A stretch of DNA of 64,000 bases from Pterobdella sp. o SKG-2022 (Eukaryota; Annelida; Clitellata; Hirudinida; Piscicolidae), in NCBI GenBank assembly GCA_964035795.1, contig OZ038324.1:7161206-7225205 (forward strand), written 5' to 3'. Positions 46,901 through 58,502 of the stretch are shown one piece after another. The translations under genes and the position numbers were made by a program. A model generated the notes under the pieces. It worked only from the letters and a program-made list of their open reading frames with translations, was not told the DNA's origin and ran no database searches. Each line of letters starts with the position of its first letter. The first letter of the stretch is position 1.

Positions 46901-49900
46901 TTTTGTGTTGTGATAGAATTATTTGTTATTTTTTATGTTAGTAGAAAAGCTTATATTAATGAAACAAATAAGGAAAAACTTTCAAGTCATTGAAAATTCA
47001 TGATTCTCTTTAAAAAAGTTTTTCTTTGACTAAAACTTAAAATACACACTTTATTTATCTTTTTTAGTCAATGATTTGGTCTCATAATTTACATTGATTT
47101 TTAGTGTACTATTCGTATTAAATTGGATATTATTTATAGTATTTCACTCTCCAACCACCATTCCTCATCACCTTGCCACCACTCTATTACCACCACCACC
47201 CATCATTATCCTACAGTCATAATTTTATACCATCACCACCACCAGGCAAGAAAGGTGTTTGAGAGGGGGTTGACAGTGGACTTCAAGTCAGTGGAAGAGC
47301 TTGCCAACCTCATTTGTGAATATGTAGAGTTTGAGCTGAGGAATGAGTGAGTCAGCGGTGCTTTTGTATCATTATCAGTATAATTGTATTAATTGTTAGC
47401 GTTAGGGTATTTTTTAATTTTCAATCTCAGCTTTTTATTCATTTTTATTTTTATTTTTTCATTAATTAGTCTTATTATAAGTTATTTTGAATGGTTATAT
47501 TTCAATTAGTTATATTAACTCAGTTGATGTCACTTATTTTCATGTGGACACCACACACACCTACATACACACATCCATCTAAAAATGCTTACATAAACTT
47601 ACACCTACATGCACACATCCATCTACATGTACCGACAGAGACTTTGAGAGACCTAGAAAGATCCTACAGAAGGCAGTAACTCCTGTAGCAGGCATCGTCA
47701 ACTACTATGACAATGTAGGAGTTATGTTCATCTTTTTCATCTATTTATATTTCTATCTGAATTATTTTTATTAATATTATATAAAAATATCTCAAGTTTA
47801 GGTCGCTATGAGTTTTTTGTTTGGTTAGGAGCTGTGCGGGGTTGATTGATTGATGTCAATTTTATTTATTTTTTTTTTATTTCATAATAATTATTGGCCT
47901 AGAAACTCCTGTAGTTAATGCCACTTTAATCTTGTTCGTAATTTTGTTGCGGTGGTGTAAAAGGTTTCAGTTATGACTGTTTAGTTCAGAATAAGGCATT
48001 TTAACAAAATTTATATTTGAAAATGCAATCCTATACAAAAACAAGCTTAATTTTGAATCCATCCACACAAAAAATCATAATTTAATCACGGTAATCCCCC
48101 CTTTTTCCAAAAGGGTCACTGACTTCTCTTCAGGACATGTACATAGTATAGGTTGAAAAATATAATTAATTCTGGCAACCACCTCACCACTGAAACAGAA
48201 TGAGCCTGTGCAACACAGAGTCTACAAGTCGTTGAAGGTGTGGTCGTTGTATGCAGATGTTGAAGAAAATCTGGGATCCCATTTGGTTGGTGTTGTGTGT
48301 TGTGGGGTTGTTATGTGGTGGTTGGTGATGTGGGGAGATAAGAATGGTTGTGTAGCGGCTGGTTATCATTAGAGGTAATGTGGGTTGGTAGTTGGTTAGC
48401 ATTGGTGTTGTAGCGTGGTTCAACCAAATCATATTTATAGTCTTTTTATCAATGGTGGTTATTATTATCGGCATTGTTTGTATACATCACTTGATAACAT
48501 AATATCATCTTCATTGTTGTTTAGTTTCTTTATATTTTTATAATTACAAGGCTATATATAAACGACTATTAATCACTGAATCGTTTACCATATGAAAATC
48601 TATGAAGACTATAATGATGGTGGGGGTGAATACTGTAATAATGATCACTACACACAGACATGCAAATCGGTGTATGACAGGGTGATTGAGTTGAAGATTG
48701 CCTCTCCTCAGATCATCCTCAACTATGCCACGTATCTTGAGGAAAAGAACTATTTTGAAGAATCTTTCAAGGTTATTGATGGTTGTGTGATGAGGAAAAG
48801 ATGTTGGAAAGTTGTATGATGATGGGGAAGAGAATGGTGTTTTTGTTGTTAAGGATTGAAGGCTTATGTGATGGGAGCAACTCAAGTTTGTATACTTCAC
48901 TTGATAATGTGGCTTTGTGCTGTTTAGTTAATACAAATGTTTGCTTTGAATTGTTTTTGTACTAGGCTTATTTAGTTACTTATATGAAATTTGATAGTTA
49001 TATAATGGTAGAAAATATCTAATTAAAATAGAGGGTGAGTTATAACAATGATTGGTCGTTGGTGAAAAAATACAACTTATATACAACATGCCATCAAGGT
49101 TTATGAGAAAGGGATAGCACTATTCAAGTGGCCCATCGTGTATGAAATCTGGAACACATACTTGACTAAGTTCACAGCTCGATACAAAAGCATGAAGCTG
49201 GAGAGGTCTCGAGATTTGTTTGAACAATGCCTTGAGAGCTGCCCTGCCAAGTTCGCCAAACGTCGGTTTTGTTCTATGAAGGATACATGTATTGATATTT
49301 AAAATCACACATACACGCGTGCACACGTACCCACAAACACACATACGGTGTAAAACAATAAAAACACAATACGTATAAAATACACACATATACACAAACA
49401 GCCATTTTGTTGATGTACGCAAAGATGGAGGAGGATCATGGACAGACAAGGCATGCCATGTTGATATATGAGAGGGCTGTGGATATGGTGCTGCCTGAAG
49501 ATAAGTACGAGGTTAATAGGGTGCTGGTTTTGATGGAGTTGGTTGGGCAGTGACTTGATTTTGTTGGTTGAGCTTCGGTGCAGAAAGTAAATTGGTTGGA
49601 CATTTTGGCAAGTTTATGAAACAGCACATTACGAATTATTGTGGGATAATTTTCAAGAGTTTCTATGATAGAACAAAGTTCAATTTTTTTTTCAACCATT
49701 TGTTATAGGGATAGTTTAGCATTTATTTTCAACTTATAATTGATTTTCTTCATCGGCACCACACTTTTATAACATCACAGATCTTCAACATGAACATAAG
49801 AAGGGCTGCAGAGCTGATTGGACTGACACGAACCAGGCCCATATATGAAAAGGCTTTGCAAGAACTCGATAATGATAAAGCTATGTGAGTTGTTGGTTGT

Positions 49901-51831
49901 ATTTGATGTATGTTATGTGGCGGGGTAGTATGTTTTTTGTTTAGTTTTCTTTTAAGTTGTGTTTAGAGTTATGATTTTTTAGTTTGTTTATATAAGAATA
50001 TCTTGTTTTCTACATAATCACTATTTTATACCAACCACTTGATACACCAATCAAACGATGCAAAACAGTGAGATGGCGTTGAGGTTTGCAGACATGGAGT
50101 GCAAATTATGTGAGATAGATCGGGCTCGAGCCATCTACGTGCATGCTAGTCAGATGTGCGACCCTCGGGTGAGTGGTTTCGTTTGAAATATATGCTGGTG
50201 ATTGAGCCTGTTTTTCAATACGATAAACTGCAACCTATCTATGCTAGCATGGAAACAGACGTGAAATGAGGATAATGATGTGGTCATTCTTTTAATTGAA
50301 TAAGCTGGTTTAAATAGTTGGTTTTATCTAAATATTCCATCAAATGGATGGTTTTTATTTTTATAGTTAAATGGGTCATGAAAGGATCCAATTGGTTGAT
50401 GGCTGTAAAATGACACAAAGGTTGCAACGTTGTTTTGGGATACTTGGAAGGATTTTGAGATTAAGCATGGCAACGAAGATACTCTCAAGGAGTTGATGAG
50501 GCTCAAGAGGAGTGTCATGGCCGTCTTCAATACTCAGGTGGGTGTGTGTTGTTTTTTTTGTAATGTCAGTTGTGTTAATTTTTGTTGTTATAATGCTTTT
50601 GTTCATAGTGAGTCATTTTTTTTTAACTCTGTTTGAACTGTGTTGACGGATTTATTTTAAAATAATTTTTCAGTGTTATACTGTATAACGTATTATTGAA
50701 TTTATTTTTTTCGTAGGTTAATTTCATGTCAGCCCAGTTGTTGAATGCCAAGAAAGTTAAACAAGGTTTGTCTTTTTTTTTGTATAATTAATTAAAAAGA
50801 AAACATTTTTTTCACTTTCAAAGATAATTATTTGCTCTTATGCTTAATTTAAACTAAAGATTTTTTGTCAAATCTGCATTTTTTATATTCTGGTTTTTTT
50901 ACTCCCTCTTTTTAAATTTTTTCTCAGCTAGTCTATTTTTACTGTAAATTAAAAAATATTTTTCTTAAATAGTTTGTGGTGAGGCTCTTTAACGCCACTA
51001 CAAACGCTATATGAATTTACTATTTTATCTTAGTTATCCGATGATGATATAGGAAATATATCGTGTAAATGAAAAATTCAAAATTTCATCGTGTTTCCAT
51101 GATTCACATGTTATAATCAAACTGAAAATGTCTTATGAATAAATATCTACCAAGTATAAATAACATTCTTCATTACTTATGGATTCAATAAAAATTTGCT
51201 ATACAAACCACGTGATGACAGACCTGGAAGAGAACAGCATGAAGGCGTTGGAAAAACAGGCTCGTAAAATCAATGATGAGGATGAGGAAGAGGCGAGGCC
51301 TGCCAAGAATATTCAGTTTGCTAGGTGAGTGTGTGGTTTGTTTGGTTTAATTTTGTTTTATAAATTGATAATTAAATGAAAAAAAATGTTGATATTGTAC
51401 GTTTTTATTATAAATTTATAGTTGTCATTTAGCTTGAAAATTTTTTTTATTTCGCTTTGGGTTGAAAAAAACTAGTAATGAATAAGTGTTTTCATTATTC
51501 TATCGACTATTCACTTCAGAGCCACAACCAATGAGGACATAGAAGCTGAAATAGCCAAAACTAGGAATCCTGATGAGATTGATATTGATGAGGAAGATGA
51601 AGAGGAAGAGGAAATGACTGAAGGTTGTTTTTGTGGACATTAATTTGGTTTTTTTTTTTATTTTTGAATTTATTAATAAGTTTTTTAAAAAATTTTGTGT
51701 AATATCCGACATATTGTATATATTATTGATAGTAATGAAATATTGATTCCTCTACAGATTATCCCCTCGAAAAGCAAGTTCCTACTGAAGTGTTTGGCAA
51801 TTTGGTGTCTAATAAATCATCAAATGAATGA
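42913..51831 (+). CDS. XAB2: XPA-binding protein 2 / pre-mRNA splicing factor SYF1, 27 exons, 843 aa
   Basis: HAT-repeat scaffold of the spliceosomal NTC/XAB2 complex, also linked to transcription-coupled repair. Exons: 42913-42951, 43070-43218, 43378-43501, 43719-43783, 43875-43935, 44000-44074, 44406-44540, 44718-44762, 44919-44978, 45204-45323, 45560-45644, 45932-46004, 46422-46500, 46776-46895, 47246-47346, 47639-47714, 48199-48285, 48658-48771, 49099-49261, 49402-49511, 49781-49884, 50069-50168, 50421-50537, 50717-50765, 51222-51324, 51520-51623, 51758-51831. The joins keep frame throughout. It follows human XAB2 (855 aa) nearly end to end: FEEDDLPYEEELLRNPY, MPQIWLDYLSFLMHQG, LPITQHQRIW, YKSLKVWSLYAD, WKDFEIKHGNEDT, VFGNLV at the C-terminus, preceded by an acidic Glu/Asp tract. 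Exon 1 encodes only 13 residues; it is inferred from its strong GTAAGT donor and the match DIIF-EEDDLP. Confidence 0.96.
43957..43986. repeat. (CA)n microsatellite at an XAB2 acceptor
   Basis: A CA dinucleotide run ending 14 bases before exon 6 of XAB2, in the place normally taken by a polypyrimidine tract. Confidence 0.9.
44180..44320. repeat. Dispersed repeat (GTACATTTATTGAGCAAAAA family)
   Basis: Contains TTTCAACGTCAATTTATGGA, GTACATTTATTGAGCAAAAA and CTTATCATAAAACATTAGCG. It matches 34060-34240 in the same order, and 55760-55830 partly in reverse. Noncoding, in an XAB2 intron. Confidence 0.7.
44995..45095. repeat. Dispersed repeat (CCAGTAACTGG family)
   Basis: Contains ATATTAGATTATACTGCTGT, CCAGTAACTGGAGTTGAAAG and a TATTGATACTATG end. 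Related copies lie at 54320-54425 and 57463-57545. In an XAB2 intron. Confidence 0.7.
46311..46421. repeat. CAY-rich repeat forming an XAB2 3' splice site
   Basis: Degenerate CAC/CAT/CCA repeats with an internal unit (CAACACCACATATCCACAC) repeated about three times. It runs directly into the CAG acceptor of exon 13 at 46422. There is no U-rich tract. Confidence 0.8.
50190..50270 (-). repeat. SINE-like repeat with TCCATGCTAGCAT core
   Basis: On the minus strand: CATCATTATCCTCATTTCAC, then GTCTGTTTCCATGCTAGCAT. Matching copies or parts occur at 55050-55110, 57550-57620, 62935-62995 and 30700-30740, with CATC repeats, then (GTTT)AACGTCCGTTT, then CCATGCTAGCATG. I recall similar short repeats in lophotrochozoan DNA (unverified). 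Confidence 0.6.
51034..51130. repeat. Dispersed repeat shared with 55655-55765
   Basis: Both copies run TTATC(C/T)GATGATRATATAG, then a stretch of ATATAT, then CGTRTTT-ATGATTCACA. In the last part of XAB2 and in the C16orf89-like gene respectively. Noncoding. Confidence 0.6.
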
Positions 51832-51863
51832 TGATGATTGTGTTTTTGTGTCAACGTGTCTCA

Positions 51864-51869
51864 AATAAA
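51864..51869 (+). terminator. Polyadenylation signal of XAB2
   Basis: AATAAA 33 bases after the XAB2 stop codon, followed by a T/G-rich stretch. Confidence 0.65.
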
Positions 51870-52465
51870 CTTTTGTGTTTCCAATTTGTTTTCTGAAAAC
51901 CGAAGTTCTGTTCGATTATAAACGAAAAAAAAACAGATTGTGATGTAACGTTAATAATATATAAAATCTTTTTAAGCGTGATTTTTAATGCAATTTCATT
52001 TAATCCTAGCCTATATTTTTAAAAAGCCAAAAATGTAAATCTGAAGCAAACACTTCAAATGAATAATAGGAAGCTTTTCGTGAGTAATATTATCAAGTTT
52101 ACCAACTTGAAGATCCTTCTCTAAGTTTGTATACTTGATAGTGTAATTTCGCTTCACAACAAAATTTTTAATAATCAGTTGAAAGATTTTTTGAATTTTT
52201 CATGTTTTAGGCTAGTTTCTTGAAACCATAATGAGTTGTTAGTTTCTTAAGAGTTTAGAGTAAAATTGAGATTTTTAAACGAAAATAGTTTTTAACATCT
52301 GTTTTTATATAATTAATAAAAATTCGACAAAATTTAAAGTTACACAAGACTACAGAAGTATTGCGCATTGTTTTCATAATATTTCTTCTATTGTCCTTTT
52401 AGACATATCGCATTCCATTTGTTGCCGAATACAATCCTTTTCATTAATTTTCATGACAATGTAAA

Positions 52466-53266
52466 ATGGCTGAGTATAGTGAAGAGGAACACGAAATAGA
52501 TATTGAAAGCGATGTAATATTATTTTAGTTATATTATTTTTTGAAAAGTTTAATATTCATTTTAAATACCAGGATGACGACGAAAGATACACAGCTGGAG
52601 GACTAGCTTTTCAGACTGAAGTGATTAAAACAAATTTTTATTCTCACATTTATCATCTAATTTTATACAACTTTTTAGGCAGATAAAAAAGCCCATCACA
52701 ATGCATTAGAACGTAAAAGGAGAGATCAAATAAAGGAAAGTTTCAACAGACTGAGGGATGTTATTTCTCAAGGCAAGGAGGAAAAGGTTCGCTTTCTCTT
52801 AGCATTCAAAGATGATTGTTAGGTTTTGCTTGAATATATTTCTTGACAGTAAAAATTAAAAGTAAACTTCGAAACAACTATATTTCAAATATTCAAAAAA
52901 AAAACTACTTTCAATAATTTTTACTTTTTTCAAGATGTCTAGAGCTCAAATCTTACAAAAGGCCACTAAGTATATCCATTTCATGATCAACAAAAGTCAA
53001 AATGGGCAAAAGGAAATAGACACACTCAAAAGAAAAATTAACATTCTCAAACAACAAGGTGTGGCTATATATAGATAAACTTTATAGAAACTCACAATGA
53101 CTATATTTGGAACTAATTAAACATGATAAAAACAGAGAAGATTTGTGCGACTCGAGAAAATGGGGAAGGATCAGAACAATCAGACACCTCTGAAGACAAC
53201 CTTGATTATTTCTTTCAAAACAATGAAGATGAAATTAATGCCAAAAGAAGCAAGAGTATAGATTGA
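52466..53266 (+). CDS. MAX: MAX bHLH-leucine zipper transcription factor, 5 exons, 152 aa
   Basis: Obligate partner of MYC/MXD-type factors at E-box CACGTG sites. Exons: 52466-52513, 52573-52620, 52679-52786, 52935-53058, 53136-53266. The acidic N-terminus [12 protein letters not shown] resembles the MAX start. The basic region [20 protein letters not shown] (from residue 33) holds the E-box-reading His, Asn, Glu and Arg residues of MAX. Helix 2 begins [14 protein letters not shown]. The zipper is short ([10 protein letters not shown]), and the tail is acidic, Ser-rich, ending RSKSID. Human MAX is 160 aa; the family's separate exon for part of the N-terminus is also seen here. It lies 635 bases after the XAB2 stop, on the same strand. 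Confidence 0.95.
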
Positions 53267-54319
53267 ATATTTTCAAATGTTATTTATAAGGGATCTAGTT
53301 ACAGTAGCATCATTGCAATTCATTGATTTTTGCAACTCAATAATTTTTATATTTGATTTTTTTTACCAAAACATTTTGCATTTTAACCTTGTAAATTTGG
53401 CAAACATTTTCTTTCTGATTAAAGTTCAAGACTCATCGTTTCAAGTTAGCATCAATCAAAGCAAGAACAAAATTCAGAGAGTTTATTGGCAAAAATTTTA
53501 ATACTTGTTGGAATGATTCTTTGCAGGTCAAATTGAAACATAACTGAAAAACTAAATATCAAGCAGTTTTGAGGCTAAATATCTGCCGCTAAAATAAAAC
53601 TCATTTGTTGAATAAAATACTCATCAAATTAGAAATCTAATTTACTTTTAAATACAGCATAAAATATATATATATATATATATGTGAGGGTAAATGTTCT
53701 GAAGCAGGTGAGCTAAAACTGTGTAGGTAGCAACAAAAAATTGAGTTTAGCATATCAATTAATATAATGCCATATCAATTATAAAAAACTAAACTGTGTT
53801 TTAAAATCATTTGCAAAAAAAATTTAAAATCATTTTCTATATATAGTTTTTCTCAGCATAAAAGACAAAAGGTAGATAGCACTGAAGAGACGTTTTCGGA
53901 GAATGAAGAAAGAGAAAAAAATAAAAAATAAAAGAATTATCAAAAAATTTCTTGACTTTTTACGTTCAGGAAAAGTCTGTAGCTTTGTCGACAGACCTTC
54001 TGGTAAATGGTAAACAGTATTTGATAATGGATAAAACTATTATAATATTAAGTGAATATAAATATTTTTAAGAATTGAATAAAAAGAAAATGTTATCGAC
54101 TAAATATTAATACTTATAATAAATGAATACACTCTTAGCCTAATAATATTATAATTGATATTATATGAATGAATTATGAAAAGGTTTCACTCATCTAAAG
54201 TTTCAGCTGATTTATCTTGAATAGACGTTTTTTTTCAGTTTTTTGCAATTAGAAAAAACTTTACGAAACTCAATGAAAAAACATAATATGTCTTTAAAAC
54301 ATTATATAATGATTCTTAA

Positions 54320-54425
54320 TCATATTAGATTATACGGCTGTAAATGTCCCAGTAACCGGGGTCGACAGCAGTCGGCTTAGATTATTGATAGTACTTAAAG
54401 CGTAATTCATTAAATAAGCCATTTA
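54320..54425. repeat. Dispersed repeat (CCAGTAAC family), best-preserved copy
   Basis: CATATTAGATTATACGGCTG, then CCCAGTAACCGGGGTCGACA, GCAGTCGGCTTAGATTATTG and a TAATTCAT end. Copies at 44995-45095 and 57463-57545. Confidence 0.7.
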
Positions 54426-55165
54426 TTTAAAACATATTTTTATAGACTGCCAGCCCGAGCTAACGTACGACTTAAAATTATCAAATTCAAAAACCGCTAT
54501 TTCTATTTTTAAGCAGTTTTCTTTGCCGTTGTAAAAAAAGGATCATCCGCCAAGCTAACTGACAACTATACCAGAATATCAATTTTTTGATCTTGAATTC
54601 TATTGTTATCCAGCTTATAACAGAAAAAACTCCTTTAAACTGATGTCTTACCCCCTACTTTTATACATGCATCTAATATGTTACAAACGTCTATTATAAA
54701 AAAATAATTATCGTCTACAGTTGATAATCAAGTGATACTCTTCCGAGCAATAACATAGCTTAACCGGCAACGCTAAGGTGGTTTGAATTCAAAAGCAGAT
54801 GAGGGTTTTTGATGTAGTTTATCGAGGGTAGGACATTCTTCTCCAAACCTGATAATATAGCATTACAAGCAATATATTAAGTGATCAACTTTCTACTCAA
54901 CTTGTGTTATTTCCAATCGTAAATAAATATCTATTATTTAATGATGGAGCTCACCATGGAATAAAAGGTAATAAAGCACAAAAAACATTGTTAATTCAAA
55001 TTATACTGCAACACAAACAAGCATTGTTAATTCAAATTATACTGAAACACAACCATTATATCATCATCATAGTTCTACGTCCGTTTCCATGCTAGCATGA
55101 GTGTTTTCCAATAAAAATTGATATAGCGCCAACTATAACCTCAAACAAAATAACAAAAAATGAGT

Positions 55166-55171
55166 TTTATT
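55166..55171 (-). terminator. Polyadenylation signal of the C16orf89-like gene (candidate)
   Basis: AATAAA on the minus strand, 14 bases beyond the stop codon at 55186-55188. It would imply an extremely short 3' UTR. Confidence 0.4.
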
Positions 55172-55185
55172 GAAGGAAGTTTTAA

Positions 55186-58100
55186 CTAACCATTGAAACT
55201 GATTACTCCGTGATTGGCAAGTATGAGGGTGCTGATGTACTGGGTCAGTGCGCTGAATACTACTGTCGTCTTGTGGTTCGAACACGTGTCTGATAATTTT
55301 TATAGATATATACATCCCATATATATAATAGAAATAAACATTAAGGTTTATAGAGAAACTCAATACACGAAGCTTTTCGTAAGAGTATCTTACATTATCT
55401 AGTGTGACATATACAACCCAATTCCTGTGAAAAAACCGGCTATAAAAGGAATTTGATTGATTGATCTCATGTATCTTTTAATTGAAACACATCTAGATTT
55501 TTATAATCGTCAAAAGAAAGAAAATCTAAGATAAATTTATTCTTCTTGAGTTTTTTCAATCTTCAAAATGAGCTATATCAGATGAGTTGTTTTCAAAAAA
55601 ATATAAAATTGTTATTTTAACTTCATCGCAAGTAACATTATTCATTCATATATGTAATTAATTAGTTATCTGATGATAATATAGAATATATAGAAAAGCT
55701 TCGCAAAAATAAAATATTCATATATTGTCGTATTTTTATGATTCACAGTGTTGAACCTAGTTAAAATTGATTTAATTTTTTTTGCTAACGTTTTATGATA
55801 TTATCGAAAATTATAGCTTTTGATTCTCAATAAATCCTCTTAATTGATGTTTTTCGTTACAAGATTCTTATAAAAAATTATGATTCATCAAGGCCAACAT
55901 AAATATTCAAAAGACCACTTTTTGAAGTTTATTCAAATGCACGAAGCTTTTCGTTAACACTAACATTTCCAAAAAAATCTAGTGTTTAATAAGTTTTTTA
56001 AATTCTTTTTATTTTATTTGAGAAAAACTTTAATCTCATTATACTCGTGAGTTACTTAATTAAATCTCAAAATGAAAATACTTTTAGGCGTTTATTTTAT
56101 TCCACGAAGCTTTTTGTAAGATGAACTTACATTATCAAGTAGAGGTGCAAATAAATCGATCAAAAACCAAATGCTTGAGCAGGAACAAACTCATGGCAAA
56201 CAGATTTTGCATAATTTTTTTACAATTGGAAACAGCTTCACCAATAAATAATTTTAAACTTCATTATTTTATCATGTTTCATATATATTTTAAAACTACA
56301 ATCATTACCATCCATAGTAGCGTCTTTCAGTAATTTTCTAGAGGTAAACTTCTTATTATCCCAAACAAAGCATCCAATAGGAAGCTGACATTCGATGAAC
56401 TGTTTCAACCAATCAGCGTGCAGAAACTCATAGTAACCGTTGCTAGAACATATGAATGCTGCATGAAAAAATTATTTAAGTGAAAAAAATAAAAATAAAA
56501 CAAAAATTTGAAAACGATGAATGCGGAATTTCATAAATTCATGAAACTATAAAATAAAAAGTATAAATTATCAAAAACCAAAAAATATATGCTACAATCA
56601 TATATAAATGAAAACAGCTTGAAGTACTTTGCTCGGCAAAAAGGTCTTCAAGGTTACTGGGGATGAAGCTGTAGTTCTTGTAGTACATGGACATCTCATG
56701 CAACATCATGGTGCACAGGGCGCCAATCAAACTACCTGTTGTCATCGAGTCTGGTAACATCGCCTCAATAATTTCTCCGCAGCCTACCTACATCACGTTG
56801 TGTCGATGTGTCGTTTGGTGTAGTGATGTTTGAAATTTGTGTCGAAAAGTATGTCTTATGGAATACTACGAAGCAAACATTATTGAAGCGAATAATGGGT
56901 AGATTTTATAGATATAACGTTTTCAAGTACTTGACATAAGGATTGGCTTAAAAATGCTAAATTTGTAAAAAAAATGCATGGTATAAAACTTATTTTGAGA
57001 AACTAGATTTTTTCATACTCTTTTTTTTTCAAATCATTTTTGATTTTTAATATTCAAACGAAATAATGAAATAAATTAATTTTAGTGACAAACCAACAGC
57101 ATGAGTTGAATGTCAACCATCATTATCTACCCAATTAAACGGAATTTACGCGCCTTTGATGCACTATAGCGCTATATAAATTGACATTATTATTATTTAT
57201 AATATTATAATAGAAAACCTAATAACCATGAGGTAGATCTGTATAAGAATGAGTTGGTGAGTGAGGATGTAACCACCTGTTTTCATGTTGAGTGCTAACT
57301 CCAGACAGGGGCGCTTGATGACGCAATGCGAAGTAGATGAACTTTGTAACTTGTGTAAGTTAATGTCGTAAGCCGGTGCGTTTTGAGTTACGTCGCTGAA
57401 ACACGTATCGATAATATCTTCGGCATTATCAACTGGAAATGATGAATAAATAAAAACAAATTTCTAATTAGATTATATTGATGTACATGTCCCAGTAACT
57501 AAGGTTGACAGCAGTTGGCCTAGATTATTGTTACTACAATATTTTAATATATACTATTTCATCATCATCATCATTATCGTTTAACGTCTTTTTAGCCTCA
57601 TAGTTCTGTGAGACGTTCAATGTGTTATATTTATTTTATACTTATTAGTAAAAACTTTAATTTAAAAAATCCATCATCATATTTTTTATATAAAACCATG
57701 TTAAATACTTTAGACATTTAACAAGGTAAATAAGTATAAAAAATGTGGCTAGTAAATGAGCAATACAATTAATTTCATAAGTATTACTACATAATTCGAC
57801 AATTTAATATAAATAATGAGACTTTTTTATCATTTAAAACAGCAGAATTTTTTGCACACTAATAAATTGCAATAAGCCCCAAACAGAACACGACCCACAC
57901 GAATGCCAAAGAATGGGAGTTTCAGGAGGTTGATAAGCTACATGTTTGAAGGAGAAGTTTGCATTAAAGTAGGGGTTCAACACCAGCCATCCCACCTTTT
58001 TGAAATATTCCTGGTGCTTTATTCTTAGATTTTCAACACCTTTGGAAACCATCAATATTATTTATAATGATTATCAAATGTTTTATATTTATGATATAAG

Positions 58101-58502
58101 ATGAATACAATGAGAAAACTATTTGATAAATTTTTTATAAGAATAATTATTATGAAATACCCCTTAATGAAATTTTTTTAGCCTTTCCTGCAAGTATTTT
58201 CATTCTTAAAAAATAGCTATCTTTCAGAATATCTGTTTTATTTTCTTTTGCAAACTTTTTTAAAGCTAAAAACTGACCTTGAAAACAATTGAATAAGTTT
58301 GCAATATAAGAAATTGAAAAATGATAAAACTACCTTCGAAATACCTCAATCCAAAAACGCCATCAAGAATCATTTTATGAACATTCAAACTATAATAAGC
58401 TATAACCTTTTCAACCGCCACAAAAGTTTCATCTAATAAACTACATTGGTTTTTTAAAACGAATAAAATAAATAATAGAAGAAAAGTACTTTTGAGATTC
58501 AT
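55186..58502 (-). CDS. C16orf89/UPF0764-like secreted protein, 6 exons, 291 aa
   Basis: Exons in coding order: 58502-58334, 58039-57899, 57432-57277, 56783-56628, 56458-56309, 55289-55186; phases agree. Signal peptide MNLKSTFLLLFILFVLKNQC, then a helical start (VAVEKVIAYYSLNVHKMILDGVFGLR). The Cys pattern of the UPF0764 family follows: HCVIKRPC (about 139-146), GALCTMM, FICSSNGYYEFLHADWLKQF (from 209), ECQLPIGCF, then TCSNHKTTVVFSAL near the C-terminus (family CSxHxTxVxxxAL). The human relative is thyroid-enriched, secreted and of unknown biochemical function. No membrane segment or catalytic motif is seen. The human protein is longer (about 360-400 aa). Exon joins at 57899/57432 and 56628/56458 were set by phase and family similarity. 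It is divergent from ACTR1. Confidence 0.88.
55336..55412. repeat. Variant copy of the ACGAAGCTTTTCGT repeat
   Basis: AAGGTTTATAGAGAAACTCA, then ATACACGAAGCTTTTCGTAA, then TATCTTACATTATCTAGTGT. Same subfamily as 31376-31458, here with a perfect core. In an intron of the C16orf89-like gene. Confidence 0.8.
56069..56155. repeat. Left half of a fold-back repeat
   Basis: Matches the left arm of 28262-28428: TTTTAGGCGTTTATTTTATT, CCACGAAGCTTTTTGTAAGA, TGAACTTACATTATCAAGTA. The right arm is missing. A further short core (CACGAAGCTTTTCGTTAAC) lies at 55936-55954. The left half also occurs at 6794-6870. Confidence 0.8.
57463..57545. repeat. Dispersed repeat (CCAGTAAC family)
   Basis: ATTAGATTATATTGATGTAC, then CCCAGTAACTAAGGTTGACA, GCAGTTGGCCTAGATTATTG. 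Third copy of the family, in an intron of the C16orf89-like gene; it is followed by a SINE-like CATC piece. Confidence 0.7.

Larger units (their letters stand above)
53267..55185. other. Spacer between MAX and the C16orf89-like gene
   Basis: AT-rich. AATAAA at 53593-53598 is a candidate MAX polyadenylation signal, and a short TA microsatellite lies at about 53669-53684. The CCAGTAACCGGGGTCGACAG repeat occupies 54320-54425 and a SINE-like piece 55050-55110. A tandem pair TTGTTAATTCAAATTATACT occurs at about 54989-55045. No exon was found. Confidence 0.5.

Noticed and set aside
48184..49699. Minus-strand open frames of 87-118 codons
   Set aside because: Antisense to XAB2 exons 17-20; no family match.
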